This document shows positions 1-7,622 of a stretch of DNA of 60,798 bases, piece after piece; the first letter of the stretch is position 1, and each line of letters starts with the position of its first letter. The notes beneath the pieces were generated by a model. That model worked only from the letters and a program-made list of their open reading frames with translations. It searched no databases and had not been told where the DNA came from. The position numbers and the translations under genes were made by a program. The stretch lies in the NCBI GenBank assembly GCA_022769365.1, contig JALEJO010000107.1, positions 1-60,798 on the forward strand, read 5' to 3'. Origin of the DNA: Oscillospiraceae bacterium (lineage in GTDB: Bacteria; Bacillota; Clostridia; Oscillospirales; Ruminococcaceae).

Positions 1-108
1 CTTATTTTATTATCTATATTTGTGCTTGCATCTCTTGTTTTTTCAGTTTTAGAAAAAAATGGCATAAATGTAAAAGTAAACAGAAAGGTTAAGGTACAGA
101 GTAAATGA
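1..108 (+). CDS. C-terminal fragment of a membrane protein (cut by window edge)
   Basis: An open frame enters from the left edge and ends at the TGA at 106-108, giving the last 35 residues of a protein. The visible part starts with a hydrophobic stretch of about 17 residues rich in L, I, V and F, consistent with a last membrane segment, followed by a short basic tail (KVNRKVKVQSK). The stop overlaps the start of the next gene (ATGA), so the two are probably translated together. Because the next gene is a Wzz-like polysaccharide regulator, this may be another membrane component of a surface-polysaccharide cluster, such as a polymerase or flippase. That is inferred from position only; the fragment is too short to recognise. 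Confidence 0.5.
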   Translation, partial: LILLSIFVLASLVFSVLEKNGINVKVNRKVKVQSK

Positions 109-1643
109 GTTTTTTAAACGATAAAGATAAAGAAAATGAAAAAAATATCAGTGTGACTCTTGTAACTCCTGATGACAGCGAAAAAAATGCGATTGTTATT
201 TCCTTTTCTGAGATGTGGAAGTATGCAAAGAAATTTTTTGCACTTTGGATTTCACTTGCGATTGTTGCAGCATTTGTATCAGTTGGAATAGCTTATGCTT
301 TTCAGAAATCATTTTATTTGGGCGATGCTACCGCATTGATAGGCTTAAATTATGATGGTATAGATAAGGGCCTTGATCCAAATGGAGATGAATTGGATAT
401 AACAAAAATTAAATCTCCATCTGTTATAGAAAATGCATTGACAAATCTTGATATGAATATTGAAAAATCAGATATTATCAGGCAAAATTTAAATATTACA
501 GGTGTTGTTCCGGAAGATGCGATGGACGAAATGTCAATGTATTATGATGTTTTTTCAAATGGCAATAATTCAGCTCTTCAAGCGGCACAATCAATACTTG
601 ATTCCAAATTTTATCCAAGCAAGTACCTTGTAACATTTAATTATTTTAAGGCTGGATTTTCTTTTGAAGAGGGAAAAGAAATTTTAAACGAAGTTCTTAA
701 TTCGTATCGTTCGTATTTCTTTGAAACTTATAATTACAATGTTGCACTTGGTAGTTCGGTTTCAATTGTAGATTATACTACATACGATTATGCAGAAGCA
801 GTTAATATTTTTTCAAATTCAATTGATTCTGTTACAGACTACCTTAACAATCTTAAGCAGGGTGATACATCAAATTTTCGTTCAAGTGCAACAGGATATT
901 CGTTTGATGATCTTTTGGCCGAAGCTTCTTTAATCAAAAATAATGACCTTGATAGAACGTCATCATATGTTACTATAAACAATATTACAAAAAATGATAA
1001 AGATTCAATGGTATCTTATTATAAATATCTAGTTGAACAACTTGAAAGAAAAAAAGCAGTTTCAGCTTCTACTTTAAATTCAATAAATGATTCAATTGCA
1101 TCATATGAAAAAGATCCCTTAATAATGGTGGTTGGTTCAGATAGTGAATCATCAACAGAAGAAAATGGAAAAACCGTAACAAAAGATGTAAACAAAGCTT
1201 ATGATGAACTTGTTTCCCAAAAAATAGATACACAGAAAACTATTTCTTCATATAGTAAAAGTATCAGATACTACAATAGTATAATTTCAGCTTTTAATAA
1301 ATCAAAATCTTCATCAAAAGAAGAGATTGCTAAAGCTGAAGATTATCTTAGTGTTCTTAATGATAGACTTCAAAAACTAATAGATAATACAAATAAAACT
1401 GCTGAGGAATATTATTCAAATGTTGCATTTGCCAATGCATATAAAGTACTTGTGCCTGCTTCAGGTTCTCAAAAAGAAGTTGTTTCAAGCAATGTGAAAA
1501 TGCCTGTTTTAATATCAGAAGCCTTATTATTTGTTGTTTATATGGGAATTATTGTTATCGGATCAATTATTTCTGCAAACAAAAAGAAAAAGGAAGAGAT
1601 AATTGAAAATCCAAGCGATGTTGACAATGAAATACGAGAGTAA
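105..1643 (+). CDS. Wzz-like polysaccharide chain-length determinant protein
   Basis: A 512-residue protein with the layout of polysaccharide co-polymerases. It has a cytoplasmic N-terminus, a membrane segment at about residues 44-66, a long extracytoplasmic region predicted to be mainly helical and coiled-coil (about 70-465), a second membrane segment at about 468-490 and a short charged tail. In the family (Wzz/YveK type) such proteins set the length of surface polysaccharide chains and often work with a tyrosine kinase. No kinase domain is fused here and none follows. The start overlaps the stop of the upstream membrane protein by four bases. A hairpin terminator lies directly downstream, so this is the last gene of its operon. 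The family call rests on topology and length more than on a signature motif. Confidence 0.6.
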   Translation: MSFLNDKDKENEKNISVTLVTPDDSEKNAIVISFSEMWKYAKKFFALWISLAIVAAFVSVGIAYAFQKSFYLGDATALIGLNYDGIDKGLDPNGDELDITKIKSPSVIENALTNLDMNIEKSDIIRQNLNITGVVPEDAMDEMSMYYDVFSNGNNSALQAAQSILDSKFYPSKYLVTFNYFKAGFSFEEGKEILNEVLNSYRSYFFETYNYNVALGSSVSIVDYTTYDYAEAVNIFSNSIDSVTDYLNNLKQGDTSNFRSSATGYSFDDLLAEASLIKNNDLDRTSSYVTINNITKNDKDSMVSYYKYLVEQLERKKAVSASTLNSINDSIASYEKDPLIMVVGSDSESSTEENGKTVTKDVNKAYDELVSQKIDTQKTISSYSKSIRYYNSIISAFNKSKSSSKEEIAKAEDYLSVLNDRLQKLIDNTNKTAEEYYSNVAFANAYKVLVPASGSQKEVVSSNVKMPVLISEALLFVVYMGIIVIGSIISANKKKKEEIIENPSDVDNEIRE

Positions 1644-1662
1644 AACATTATAATTGTACAAG

Positions 1663-1700
1663 AATCCTGCATTAATAATAAAATGCAGGATTTTATTATT
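1663..1700 (+). terminator. Rho-independent terminator after the Wzz-like gene
   Basis: A perfect 11-bp inverted repeat (AATCCTGCATT at 1663-1673 and AATGCAGGATT at 1682-1692) is separated by an 8-base AT loop and followed by a T-rich stretch (TTTATTATT). It lies between the end of the polysaccharide gene and the aroF promoter, so it closes the upstream operon. Confidence 0.85.
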
Positions 1701-1718
1701 AAAAAACTTTAAAAATCA

Positions 1719-1747
1719 TTGACTTTTCTCTTTTAAGAGGGTATAAT
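1719..1747 (+). promoter_or_regulatory. aroF promoter (sigma-A type)
   Basis: TTGACT at 1719-1724 and a perfect TATAAT at 1742-1747 are separated by 17 bases. The spacer contains CTCTTTTAAGAG, a short palindrome that could be an operator but is unproven. An AGGAGG ribosome binding site at 1765-1770 precedes the ATG at 1778. Confidence 0.8.
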
Positions 1748-1777
1748 AGAAGTAATGACACTTTAGGAGGTAAAAGT

Positions 1778-2800
1778 ATGAATTACTTGAGAAAAATGCC
1801 GTTGCCTGAGGAGATAAAAAAAGAATATCCACTCAGTGCTAAATCGGTTGAATTAAAGAAAGAACGTGATAAGAAAATAGCTGCAGTTTTTAAGGGCGAG
1901 TCAGATAAATTTCTTCTTATAATTGGACCTTGTTCAGCAGATAGAGAAGATGCTGTTCTTGAATATATTCACAAGCTTGCTGATGTTCAGGAGAAAGTTA
2001 AGGATAAGATTATTATCATTCCAAGAATATATACTAACAAACCACGTACAACAGGTGAAGGCTATAAGGGAATGGTTCATCAACCTGATCCTGAAAAGAA
2101 AGAAGATATGCTTAAAGGTCTTTTGTCAATAAGAGATTTACACACAAAAGCTATTGAACAGACTGGTTTATGTTGTGCAGATGAGATGCTTTATCCTGAA
2201 AATTATAGGTATTTATCTGATCTTTTATCATATGTTGCAATTGGTGCAAGATCAGTTGAAAACCAACAGCATAGATTGACAGCAAGCGGTTTAGAGATCC
2301 CAGTAGGTATGAAAAATCCAACTGGAGGAGATCTTTCGGTTATGATAAATTCAATAATTGCAGCACAGGCAAAGCAGACTTTTCTGTATAGCGATTGGGA
2401 AGTAAGTACAAATGGAAATCCACTTACACATGCAATTTTAAGAGGATATGTAAATAAACACGGTCAGTCACACCCTAACTACCACTATGAAGATATTATG
2501 CAACTTATCGATATGTATCAGAAAAAGAATCTCCAGAATATGGCTTGTATAATTGATGCTAATCACTCAAATTCAGGAAAGAAATATCTTGAACAGATAA
2601 GGATATGCAAAGAAGTTCTTCATAGTTGTAAACTTTCTGATGAAATAAGGAAGTTTGTTAAGGGATTTATGATTGAGAGTTATCTTGTTGATGGCAATCA
2701 GAAAATTGGTGATGGTGTTTATGGTAAATCAATCACAGATCCTTGTCTTGGTTGGGAAAAATCTGAAAAGCTTATATATGATATAGCTGACCTTTTATAA
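1778..2800 (+). CDS. aroF: 3-deoxy-7-phosphoheptulonate synthase (DAHP synthase, type I)
   Basis: This enzyme condenses phosphoenolpyruvate with erythrose 4-phosphate, the first step of the shikimate pathway to aromatic amino acids. The 340-residue protein is full length for the AroF/G/H family. It shows the family blocks IIGPCSA (near residue 50), the PRIYTNKPRTTGEGYKG stretch (near 82-100), GARSVENQQHR (near 157) and a C-terminal region with DANHSNSGKK. The last supplies metal and substrate contacts. There is no fused chorismate mutase or ACT domain. The gene stands alone, with its own promoter, a strong AGGAGG site, a terminator before it and a gap of nearly 200 bases after it. It is therefore probably regulated separately, perhaps by feedback inhibition as in other type I enzymes. 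The paralogue letter (F, G or H) cannot be decided from sequence alone. Confidence 0.9.
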   Translation: MNYLRKMPLPEEIKKEYPLSAKSVELKKERDKKIAAVFKGESDKFLLIIGPCSADREDAVLEYIHKLADVQEKVKDKIIIIPRIYTNKPRTTGEGYKGMVHQPDPEKKEDMLKGLLSIRDLHTKAIEQTGLCCADEMLYPENYRYLSDLLSYVAIGARSVENQQHRLTASGLEIPVGMKNPTGGDLSVMINSIIAAQAKQTFLYSDWEVSTNGNPLTHAILRGYVNKHGQSHPNYHYEDIMQLIDMYQKKNLQNMACIIDANHSNSGKKYLEQIRICKEVLHSCKLSDEIRKFVKGFMIESYLVDGNQKIGDGVYGKSITDPCLGWEKSEKLIYDIADLL

Positions 2801-2862
2801 TATTTGGAAGATATAACTAAATATATCTTAAAAATCATTATGATTATAGTTAGTTATGTGCA

Positions 2863-2891
2863 TTGATTTATTTTTAAAAATATGATATAAT
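2863..2891 (+). promoter_or_regulatory. rpsB promoter
   Basis: TTGATT at 2863-2868 and TATAAT at 2886-2891 are 17 bases apart, with a TGATATAAT extended -10. Transcription would begin near 2898, leaving about 100 untranslated bases before rpsB. Confidence 0.75.
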
Positions 2892-2897
2892 AAACAC

Positions 2898-2997
2898 AAT
2901 ACGCACGCATGACATTTGTATTTTGGTGGTATTTATAATCAAATATTTTAATATAATTTTTTGTCATGTGGAGGTTTAACCATAGGAGGAAATAAAA
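2898..2997 (+). promoter_or_regulatory. Structured 5' leader of rpsB (candidate S2 autoregulatory leader)
   Basis: The leader is unusually long for this gene-dense window. CATGACA at 2908-2914 pairs perfectly with TGTCATG at 2962-2968, and the outer flanks add a G-U and a C-G pair. This makes a helix of about nine pairs that closes a roughly 47-base AU-rich internal region. A GGTTTAACC mini-hairpin and two purine-rich sites (GTGGAGG and TAGGAGG) follow directly, the second being the ribosome binding site. Ribosomal protein operons in many bacteria carry such leaders for feedback by their own product. S2 control here is an inference; no covariation could be checked. Confidence 0.4.
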
Positions 2998-3732
2998 ATG
3001 AGCGTAGTTTCAATGAAACAATTATTAGAAGCAGGTGTACATTTTGGTCACCAGACAAGAAGATGGAACCCTAAAATGGCACAGTACATTTTCACAGAAA
3101 GAAATGGTATCTATATCATTGATCTTCAGAAAACTGTGAAAAAACTTGAAGAAGCATATAACTTCGTTAAGGAACTCTCAGCATCAGGCAAGAATGTACT
3201 TTTCGTTGGTACAAAGAAGCAGGCTGGAGATTCAATTAAGGAAGAAGCTGTAAGAGCTGGTGCATATTATGTTAATGCAAGATGGCTTGGCGGTATGATG
3301 ACAAACTTCAAGACAATTCAGAGAAGAATTACAAGACTTGAACAGCTTCATGAAATGGAAACAAATGGTACTTTTGACCTTCTTCCAAAGAAAGAAGTAA
3401 CAAAGCTTAATCTTGAAATAGAAAAGCTTGAAAAGTTCCTTGGTGGTATCAAGACAATGAAAGAACTCCCTGGTGCACTTTTCATAGTTGACCCAAGAAA
3501 AGAAAGAATTGCTGTTTCAGAAGCAAAGAAGTTAAATATTCCGATTGTTGCTATTGTAGATACAAACTGCGATCCTGATGAAATTGATTATGTAATTCCT
3601 GGTAACGATGATGCAATCAGAGCTGTAAAGCTTATTGCAGGAGTTATAGCTGATGCTATCATTGAAGGTAGACAGGGTCAGGACAGCGAAGAAGTTGCTG
3701 CTTCAGAAGCTGAAGAATCTACAGAAGAATAA
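2998..3732 (+). CDS. rpsB: 30S ribosomal protein S2
   Basis: S2 is a small-subunit protein that binds late in 30S assembly and contacts S1 and the 3' region of 16S rRNA. The 244-residue product begins with the family start [25 protein letters not shown] and carries the conserved [20 protein letters not shown] and [12 protein letters not shown] blocks. Its C-terminus is acidic ([15 protein letters not shown]), a common variable tail. The start is fixed by an AGGAGG site eight bases upstream. It is followed after 21 bases by tsf, the standard rpsB-tsf order, and together they feed into pyrH and frr. A long structured leader precedes it. Confidence 0.98.
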   Translation: MSVVSMKQLLEAGVHFGHQTRRWNPKMAQYIFTERNGIYIIDLQKTVKKLEEAYNFVKELSASGKNVLFVGTKKQAGDSIKEEAVRAGAYYVNARWLGGMMTNFKTIQRRITRLEQLHEMETNGTFDLLPKKEVTKLNLEIEKLEKFLGGIKTMKELPGALFIVDPRKERIAVSEAKKLNIPIVAIVDTNCDPDEIDYVIPGNDDAIRAVKLIAGVIADAIIEGRQGQDSEEVAASEAEESTEE

Positions 3733-3753
3733 TTATAAAGGAGTAAGTATATA

Positions 3754-4677
3754 ATGGCAAATTTTACAGCTAAAGATGTAAATGAACTTAGAAAGTCAAC
3801 TGGTGCTGGACTTATGGATTGTAAGAAGGCACTTACAGAAGCTGATGGTGATACAGAAAAGGCTGTTCTTATCCTTAGAGAAAAAGGACTTGCTACTCAG
3901 GCTAAGAAAGCTGGCAGAGTTGCTGCTGAAGGAAGTGTTGTAGCAGTTACTAATGATGATAATTCAATTGGTTGCATTGTTGAAGTAAACTCAGAAACAG
4001 ACTTTGCAGCTGGTACAGATACATTTAAGGGATTTGTTAATGATGTTGCTCAGGCAGTTATTGCTGGAAATCCTGCTGATGTTGAAGAACTTAAAAAGAC
4101 AGTAATTCCTGGTAAAGGCATTACAGTTAATGAAGCTTTTGATTCAGTATTCCTTGAAATAAGAGAAAATCTTCAGATTAGAAGATTTGTAAGAATGGAA
4201 GGAATAGTTGTTGGATATACTCACAGTGACAGAAAGAAGGCTGCTATTGTTGATATGACATCATCTGTTGGTGTTAATGATACAATCAGAGAAGTTGGTA
4301 AAGACTGTGCAATGCAGGCTGTTGCTATGAAACCAGCATACTTTAAGCCAGAAGATGTTCCTGCAAGTGTGATTGAAGCTGAAAAGGTTATTATGCTTGA
4401 ACAGATGAACAATGATCCTAAGATGGCTTCAAAGCCTGAAAAGGTTAAGGAAAATATTCTTAATGGTAAGGTTAAGAAGTATTATACTGAAAACTGCCTT
4501 ATCAATCAGGAATTTGTTAAGGATTCAAGCTTTACTATTTCATCATATGTTGCAGATGCAGCTAAGAAACTTGGTGCAGAAGTTGCTCTTACAGGTTTTG
4601 CACTTTATGAATGCGGCGAAGGAATCGAAAAGAAAGAAGACAACTTTGCTGATGAAGTTTCAAGCATGATTAAGTAA
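3754..4677 (+). CDS. tsf: Elongation factor Ts
   Basis: EF-Ts is the guanine-nucleotide exchange factor that regenerates EF-Tu-GTP during translation. The 307-residue protein opens with the UBA-like module (VNELRKSTGAGLMDCKKAL, residues about 9-27). It then shows VNSETDFAA in the core (near 78), the contact region with the EF-Tu nucleotide pocket. Length fits the long two-subdomain bacterial form. An AAAGGAG site precedes the ATG. It is co-transcribed with rpsB and ends in front of a strong hairpin that separates it from pyrH. Confidence 0.98.
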   Translation: MANFTAKDVNELRKSTGAGLMDCKKALTEADGDTEKAVLILREKGLATQAKKAGRVAAEGSVVAVTNDDNSIGCIVEVNSETDFAAGTDTFKGFVNDVAQAVIAGNPADVEELKKTVIPGKGITVNEAFDSVFLEIRENLQIRRFVRMEGIVVGYTHSDRKKAAIVDMTSSVGVNDTIREVGKDCAMQAVAMKPAYFKPEDVPASVIEAEKVIMLEQMNNDPKMASKPEKVKENILNGKVKKYYTENCLINQEFVKDSSFTISSYVADAAKKLGAEVALTGFALYECGEGIEKKEDNFADEVSSMIK

Positions 4678-4687
4678 ATAAAATTTA

Positions 4688-4720
4688 TTATGGGCATAGT
4701 TTTTTCTATGCCCATAATTT
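4688..4720 (+). terminator. Hairpin between tsf and pyrH (terminator or attenuator)
   Basis: A perfect 12-bp inverted repeat (TTATGGGCATAG at 4688-4699 and CTATGCCCATAA at 4706-4717) has a six-T loop. Only three T residues follow the stem, so termination is probably partial. No promoter was found between this hairpin and pyrH, so pyrH expression likely depends on readthrough. Confidence 0.6.
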
Positions 4721-4747
4721 GAATTGACACTTTTGAAAGGTTACTTT

Positions 4748-5455
4748 ATGGACAAGAATAAAAGATTATTGCTCAAAATAAGCGGTGAGGCTCTCGCTGG
4801 CGATAAAAAAATGGGCGTTGATAATGCTGTTCTTAAAAAAATTGCTGAACAAATAAAACTTGCAGTTAATGATGGCTATCAGATTGCTATTGTTGTAGGC
4901 GGTGGAAATTATTGGCGTGGAAGATCAAATGAAATGTTTGATAATACTAAATCAGATTATATAGGAATGCTTGCAACAACAATGAATGCACTTATAATCT
5001 CTGATATGCTTGAATCAATCGGTGTTCCGTCAAGAGTTCAGACTGCTGTTGAAATGATCAAATTTGCTGAACCGTACATAACAAGAAAAGCGGTTGCTCA
5101 TCTGGAAGAAGGCAAAGTTGTTATTTTTGGCTGTGGAACAGGAAATCCTTGCTTTTCTACTGACACTGCCGCTGCACTTCGTGCTATTGAAATTAAAGCA
5201 GATATGATTCTTAAAGCAACTATGGTAGATGGAGTTTATGACAAAGATCCAAATAAATACGATGATGCTGTAAAGTTTGATGAGATAACATTCAAAGAAA
5301 TTTTGAGTAAAAACCTTAAAGTTATAGACAGTACAGCAGCAGCACTTTGTCAGGAAAATCATATGCCTTTACTTGTTTTTGATATATCAGATGAAACAAA
5401 TATTTATAAAGCAATAAAATCAGACGAAAAAATTGGTACTAAAGTTATATTTTAA
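4748..5455 (+). CDS. pyrH: UMP kinase
   Basis: It phosphorylates UMP to UDP with ATP, the committed nucleotide kinase of pyrimidine synthesis in bacteria. The protein belongs to the amino-acid-kinase fold, not the adenylate-kinase fold. From the ATG at 4748 it has 235 residues. It shows LLLKISGEALAG at the N-terminus, VVGGGNYWRG (glycine-rich phosphate loop), GTGNPCFSTDTAAALRAIE and DGVYDKDP near 165. The upstream TTG at 4724 in the same frame is rejected because the GAAAGG site lies between it and the ATG. It is followed after 13 bases by frr, the usual arrangement. Confidence 0.97.
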   Translation: MDKNKRLLLKISGEALAGDKKMGVDNAVLKKIAEQIKLAVNDGYQIAIVVGGGNYWRGRSNEMFDNTKSDYIGMLATTMNALIISDMLESIGVPSRVQTAVEMIKFAEPYITRKAVAHLEEGKVVIFGCGTGNPCFSTDTAAALRAIEIKADMILKATMVDGVYDKDPNKYDDAVKFDEITFKEILSKNLKVIDSTAAALCQENHMPLLVFDISDETNIYKAIKSDEKIGTKVIF

Positions 5456-5468
5456 TAGGAGATAAAAA

Positions 5469-6023
5469 ATGAATGCTATCACAAAAGAATGTTCAGAAAA
5501 GATGAACAAGTCTATTGACCATTTTAGTAAAGAACTTGCCTCAATAAGAGCTGGACGTGCTAATCCTGCTGTTCTTGATAAGGTTATGGTTGATTACTAT
5601 GGTGTTCCGACAGCCATTAATGCAATGGCGGCAGTTTCCGTGTCTGAATCAAGAATACTTGTTATACAGCCATGGGATAAGACATCAATAAAGGAAATCG
5701 AAAAAGCTATACTCGCTTCTGATATAGGAATAAATCCTTCTGATGATGGAGATAAGATAAGACTTGAATTCCCGAAGCTTACAGAAGAAAGAAGAAAAGA
5801 ACTTTCAAAAGACATTAAAAAAATCGGTGAAGATGCAAAGGTTAATGTAAGAAATATAAGAAGAGACTACATTGACAAAGTCAAAGCTTTGAAAAAATCT
5901 TCAGAGATAACAGAAGATGAACTCAAAACTATTGAAAAAGAAATACAGGATGCTACAGATAAGTCTTGTACAGAAATCGATAAGCTTGTTAAAAATAAAG
6001 AAGCAGAAGTAATGTCAATATAA
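5469..6023 (+). CDS. frr: Ribosome recycling factor
   Basis: RRF splits the post-termination ribosome together with EF-G. The 184-residue length is typical. The protein shows SIRAGRANPAVLDKVMVDYYG, the signature of domain I and the hinge, and later the long basic helix with EERRKELSKDIKKIGEDAKVNVRNIRRD. The start has a TAGGAG site. It forms a unit with pyrH and is followed by a GC-rich hairpin before uppS. Confidence 0.97.
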   Translation: MNAITKECSEKMNKSIDHFSKELASIRAGRANPAVLDKVMVDYYGVPTAINAMAAVSVSESRILVIQPWDKTSIKEIEKAILASDIGINPSDDGDKIRLEFPKLTEERRKELSKDIKKIGEDAKVNVRNIRRDYIDKVKALKKSSEITEDELKTIEKEIQDATDKSCTEIDKLVKNKEAEVMSI

Positions 6024-6029
6024 TTAAGA

Positions 6030-6056
6030 GGGGCTGCTTATAACAGCCCCTTTATT
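6030..6056 (+). terminator. Hairpin between frr and uppS
   Basis: GGGGCTG at 6030-6036 pairs with CAGCCCC at 6044-6050 across a seven-base loop, followed by TTTATT. It is one of the most GC-rich stretches of the window. The weak T-tract and the uppS ribosome binding site only 12 bases further suggest partial termination inside a long operon. Confidence 0.6.
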
Positions 6057-6076
6057 AAAGTTAAAGGAGATAAAAT

Positions 6077-6811
6077 ATGGCAGAAAATGAAGCTGTTATA
6101 GAGGGAATAGATAAATCTTCTTATCCTAAACATATTGCTTTTATAATGGACGGAAATGGAAGATGGGCTAAAAAAAGAATGCTTCCAAGAACAGCCGGTC
6201 ATGTTATGGGAGCAAAGCAGTTTAAGAATATAGTAACGCATTGCAGACGACTTGGTATAGAGTATATTACTTTCTATGCTTTTTCTACTGAAAACTGGAA
6301 AAGGCCTAAAAACGAAGTTGATGCAATAATAAAACTTTTCCATCAATATGTAGTAGAGTTTAAAAAGTTTTATGCTGAAAGAACAAGAATTATATTTATT
6401 GGAAGAAGAACTGATCTTCCTGAAGATGTAAGGCGTAAAATGGAAATGCTTGAAGAGGAAACGAAAAACTTTGAAAAAATGACCCTTCTTGTTGCATTGA
6501 ATTATGGTGGAAGAGATGAAATAACACATAGTGCAAGAGAACTTGCTGTTAAAGCGAAAAATGGTGAATTGAATCCGGAAGATATAACTGAAGATATGGT
6601 TAATGATAATCTTTATACAAAGGGAATACCAGATGTTGATCTTCTTATCAGACCGAGTGGTGAATACAGAATATCTAACTTTTTATTATGGCAGTCTGCT
6701 TATGCTGAATTTTATTTTACAAATGTTCTGTGGCCTGATTTTAATACAAAAGAACTTGAAAAGGCGATAATTGACTTTTCAGGAAGAAAACGCAGATATG
6801 GAGGCATTTGA
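6077..6811 (+). CDS. uppS: Isoprenyl transferase (undecaprenyl diphosphate synthase)
   Basis: It adds isopentenyl units in cis to farnesyl diphosphate to make undecaprenyl diphosphate, the lipid carrier for peptidoglycan and surface polymers. The 244-residue protein has the cis-prenyltransferase signature IAFIMDGNGRWAKK with catalytic Asp25, then AFSTENWKRP and the C-terminal RPSGEYRISNFLLWQSAYAEF block with diphosphate-binding arginines. The start has an AAAGGAG site. It overlaps cdsA by one base (TGATG), so the two are translationally coupled. Confidence 0.95.
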   Translation: MAENEAVIEGIDKSSYPKHIAFIMDGNGRWAKKRMLPRTAGHVMGAKQFKNIVTHCRRLGIEYITFYAFSTENWKRPKNEVDAIIKLFHQYVVEFKKFYAERTRIIFIGRRTDLPEDVRRKMEMLEEETKNFEKMTLLVALNYGGRDEITHSARELAVKAKNGELNPEDITEDMVNDNLYTKGIPDVDLLIRPSGEYRISNFLLWQSAYAEFYFTNVLWPDFNTKELEKAIIDFSGRKRRYGGI

Positions 6812-7608
6812 TGAAAGTCAGAATTATTTCAGCAATTGTTGCCATAGCAATTGCTGCTGTTGTACTTTTACTTAGCAAAACTATCGTATTTACAGTAGCT
6901 ATATCACTTATTGCATCTCTTATTGTTTATGAACTTTTAAGAGCGACAGATTGTCTTAAAGATAAAATAGTAGCCTCAATATCATTGCTTTTTACTTTTT
7001 TACATCCGTTTATTTTTTTATATGCTGAAAAATACAAATCCATTTTTTATATGATTTTTGTCCTTTTGGCTTTTTTAGCATTCATAAAAGATCATTCGAA
7101 GATAAAATATGAAAAATACTTTATATCGCTTGCTTTTTCTATTTTAGTTTCTTTTTCAATGTCAACATTATTATTGCTTAACAGATATTATAAATTAATA
7201 TATGTTATAGTAGCACTTTGTAGTGCTTGGATAGCTGACACAGGTGCTTATTTTACCGGAACATTAATTGGTAAACACAAATTATCACCACAGATAAGTC
7301 CTAAAAAATCAGTTGAAGGATTTTTTGGCGGAATAATAATTGATGCCATAGTTTTGGAAGTAATATACATTTTTGCAATGAATACAGACAGCACAATGTT
7401 CCATAATATTGTATTTTTTATAGTCGCACTTGTGTGTGGTGCAGTTGGTACATTAGGAGATCTTTCAGCTTCTGTTATTAAACGTCAGACAGGTATAAAG
7501 GATTTTGGTAATATTATGCCGGGTCATGGTGGTGCACTTGACAGATTTGATAGTGTTCTTATGGTAGCACCTTTATTCTATGTGTGTGTAAATGCTTTTA
7601 ATTTATAA
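6811..7608 (+). CDS. cdsA: Phosphatidate cytidylyltransferase (CDP-diglyceride synthase)
   Basis: This integral membrane enzyme makes CDP-diacylglycerol from phosphatidate and CTP, the entry to all bacterial phospholipids. The 265-residue protein has about seven or eight hydrophobic segments. Its C-terminal family signature KRQTGIKDFGNIMPGHGGALDR includes the catalytic acidic residues. ATG 6811 is preferred over TTG 6808 because it follows the GGAGG in the end of uppS and overlaps its stop. The uppS-cdsA-dxr order is standard in Firmicutes. Confidence 0.95.
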   Translation: MKVRIISAIVAIAIAAVVLLLSKTIVFTVAISLIASLIVYELLRATDCLKDKIVASISLLFTFLHPFIFLYAEKYKSIFYMIFVLLAFLAFIKDHSKIKYEKYFISLAFSILVSFSMSTLLLLNRYYKLIYVIVALCSAWIADTGAYFTGTLIGKHKLSPQISPKKSVEGFFGGIIIDAIVLEVIYIFAMNTDSTMFHNIVFFIVALVCGAVGTLGDLSASVIKRQTGIKDFGNIMPGHGGALDRFDSVLMVAPLFYVCVNAFNL

Positions 7609-7622
7609 TATGTGAGGAAAAA

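Noticed and set aside
2808..2829. Hairpin AAGATATA/TATATCTT after aroF
   Set aside because: Eight pairs with one G-C and followed by A rather than T residues; too weak to call a terminator for aroF.
5030..5362. Minus-strand open frame of 110 codons inside pyrH
   Set aside because: It lies fully within a well-supported gene, has no ribosome binding site, and its product is cysteine- and asparagine-rich with no recognisable pattern. It is a shadow frame.
6038..6529. Minus-strand 163-codon frame opposite uppS
   Set aside because: Antisense to a complete uppS, no ribosome binding site, and rich in Phe, Ser and Tyr as expected from reverse reading of AT-rich coding DNA.
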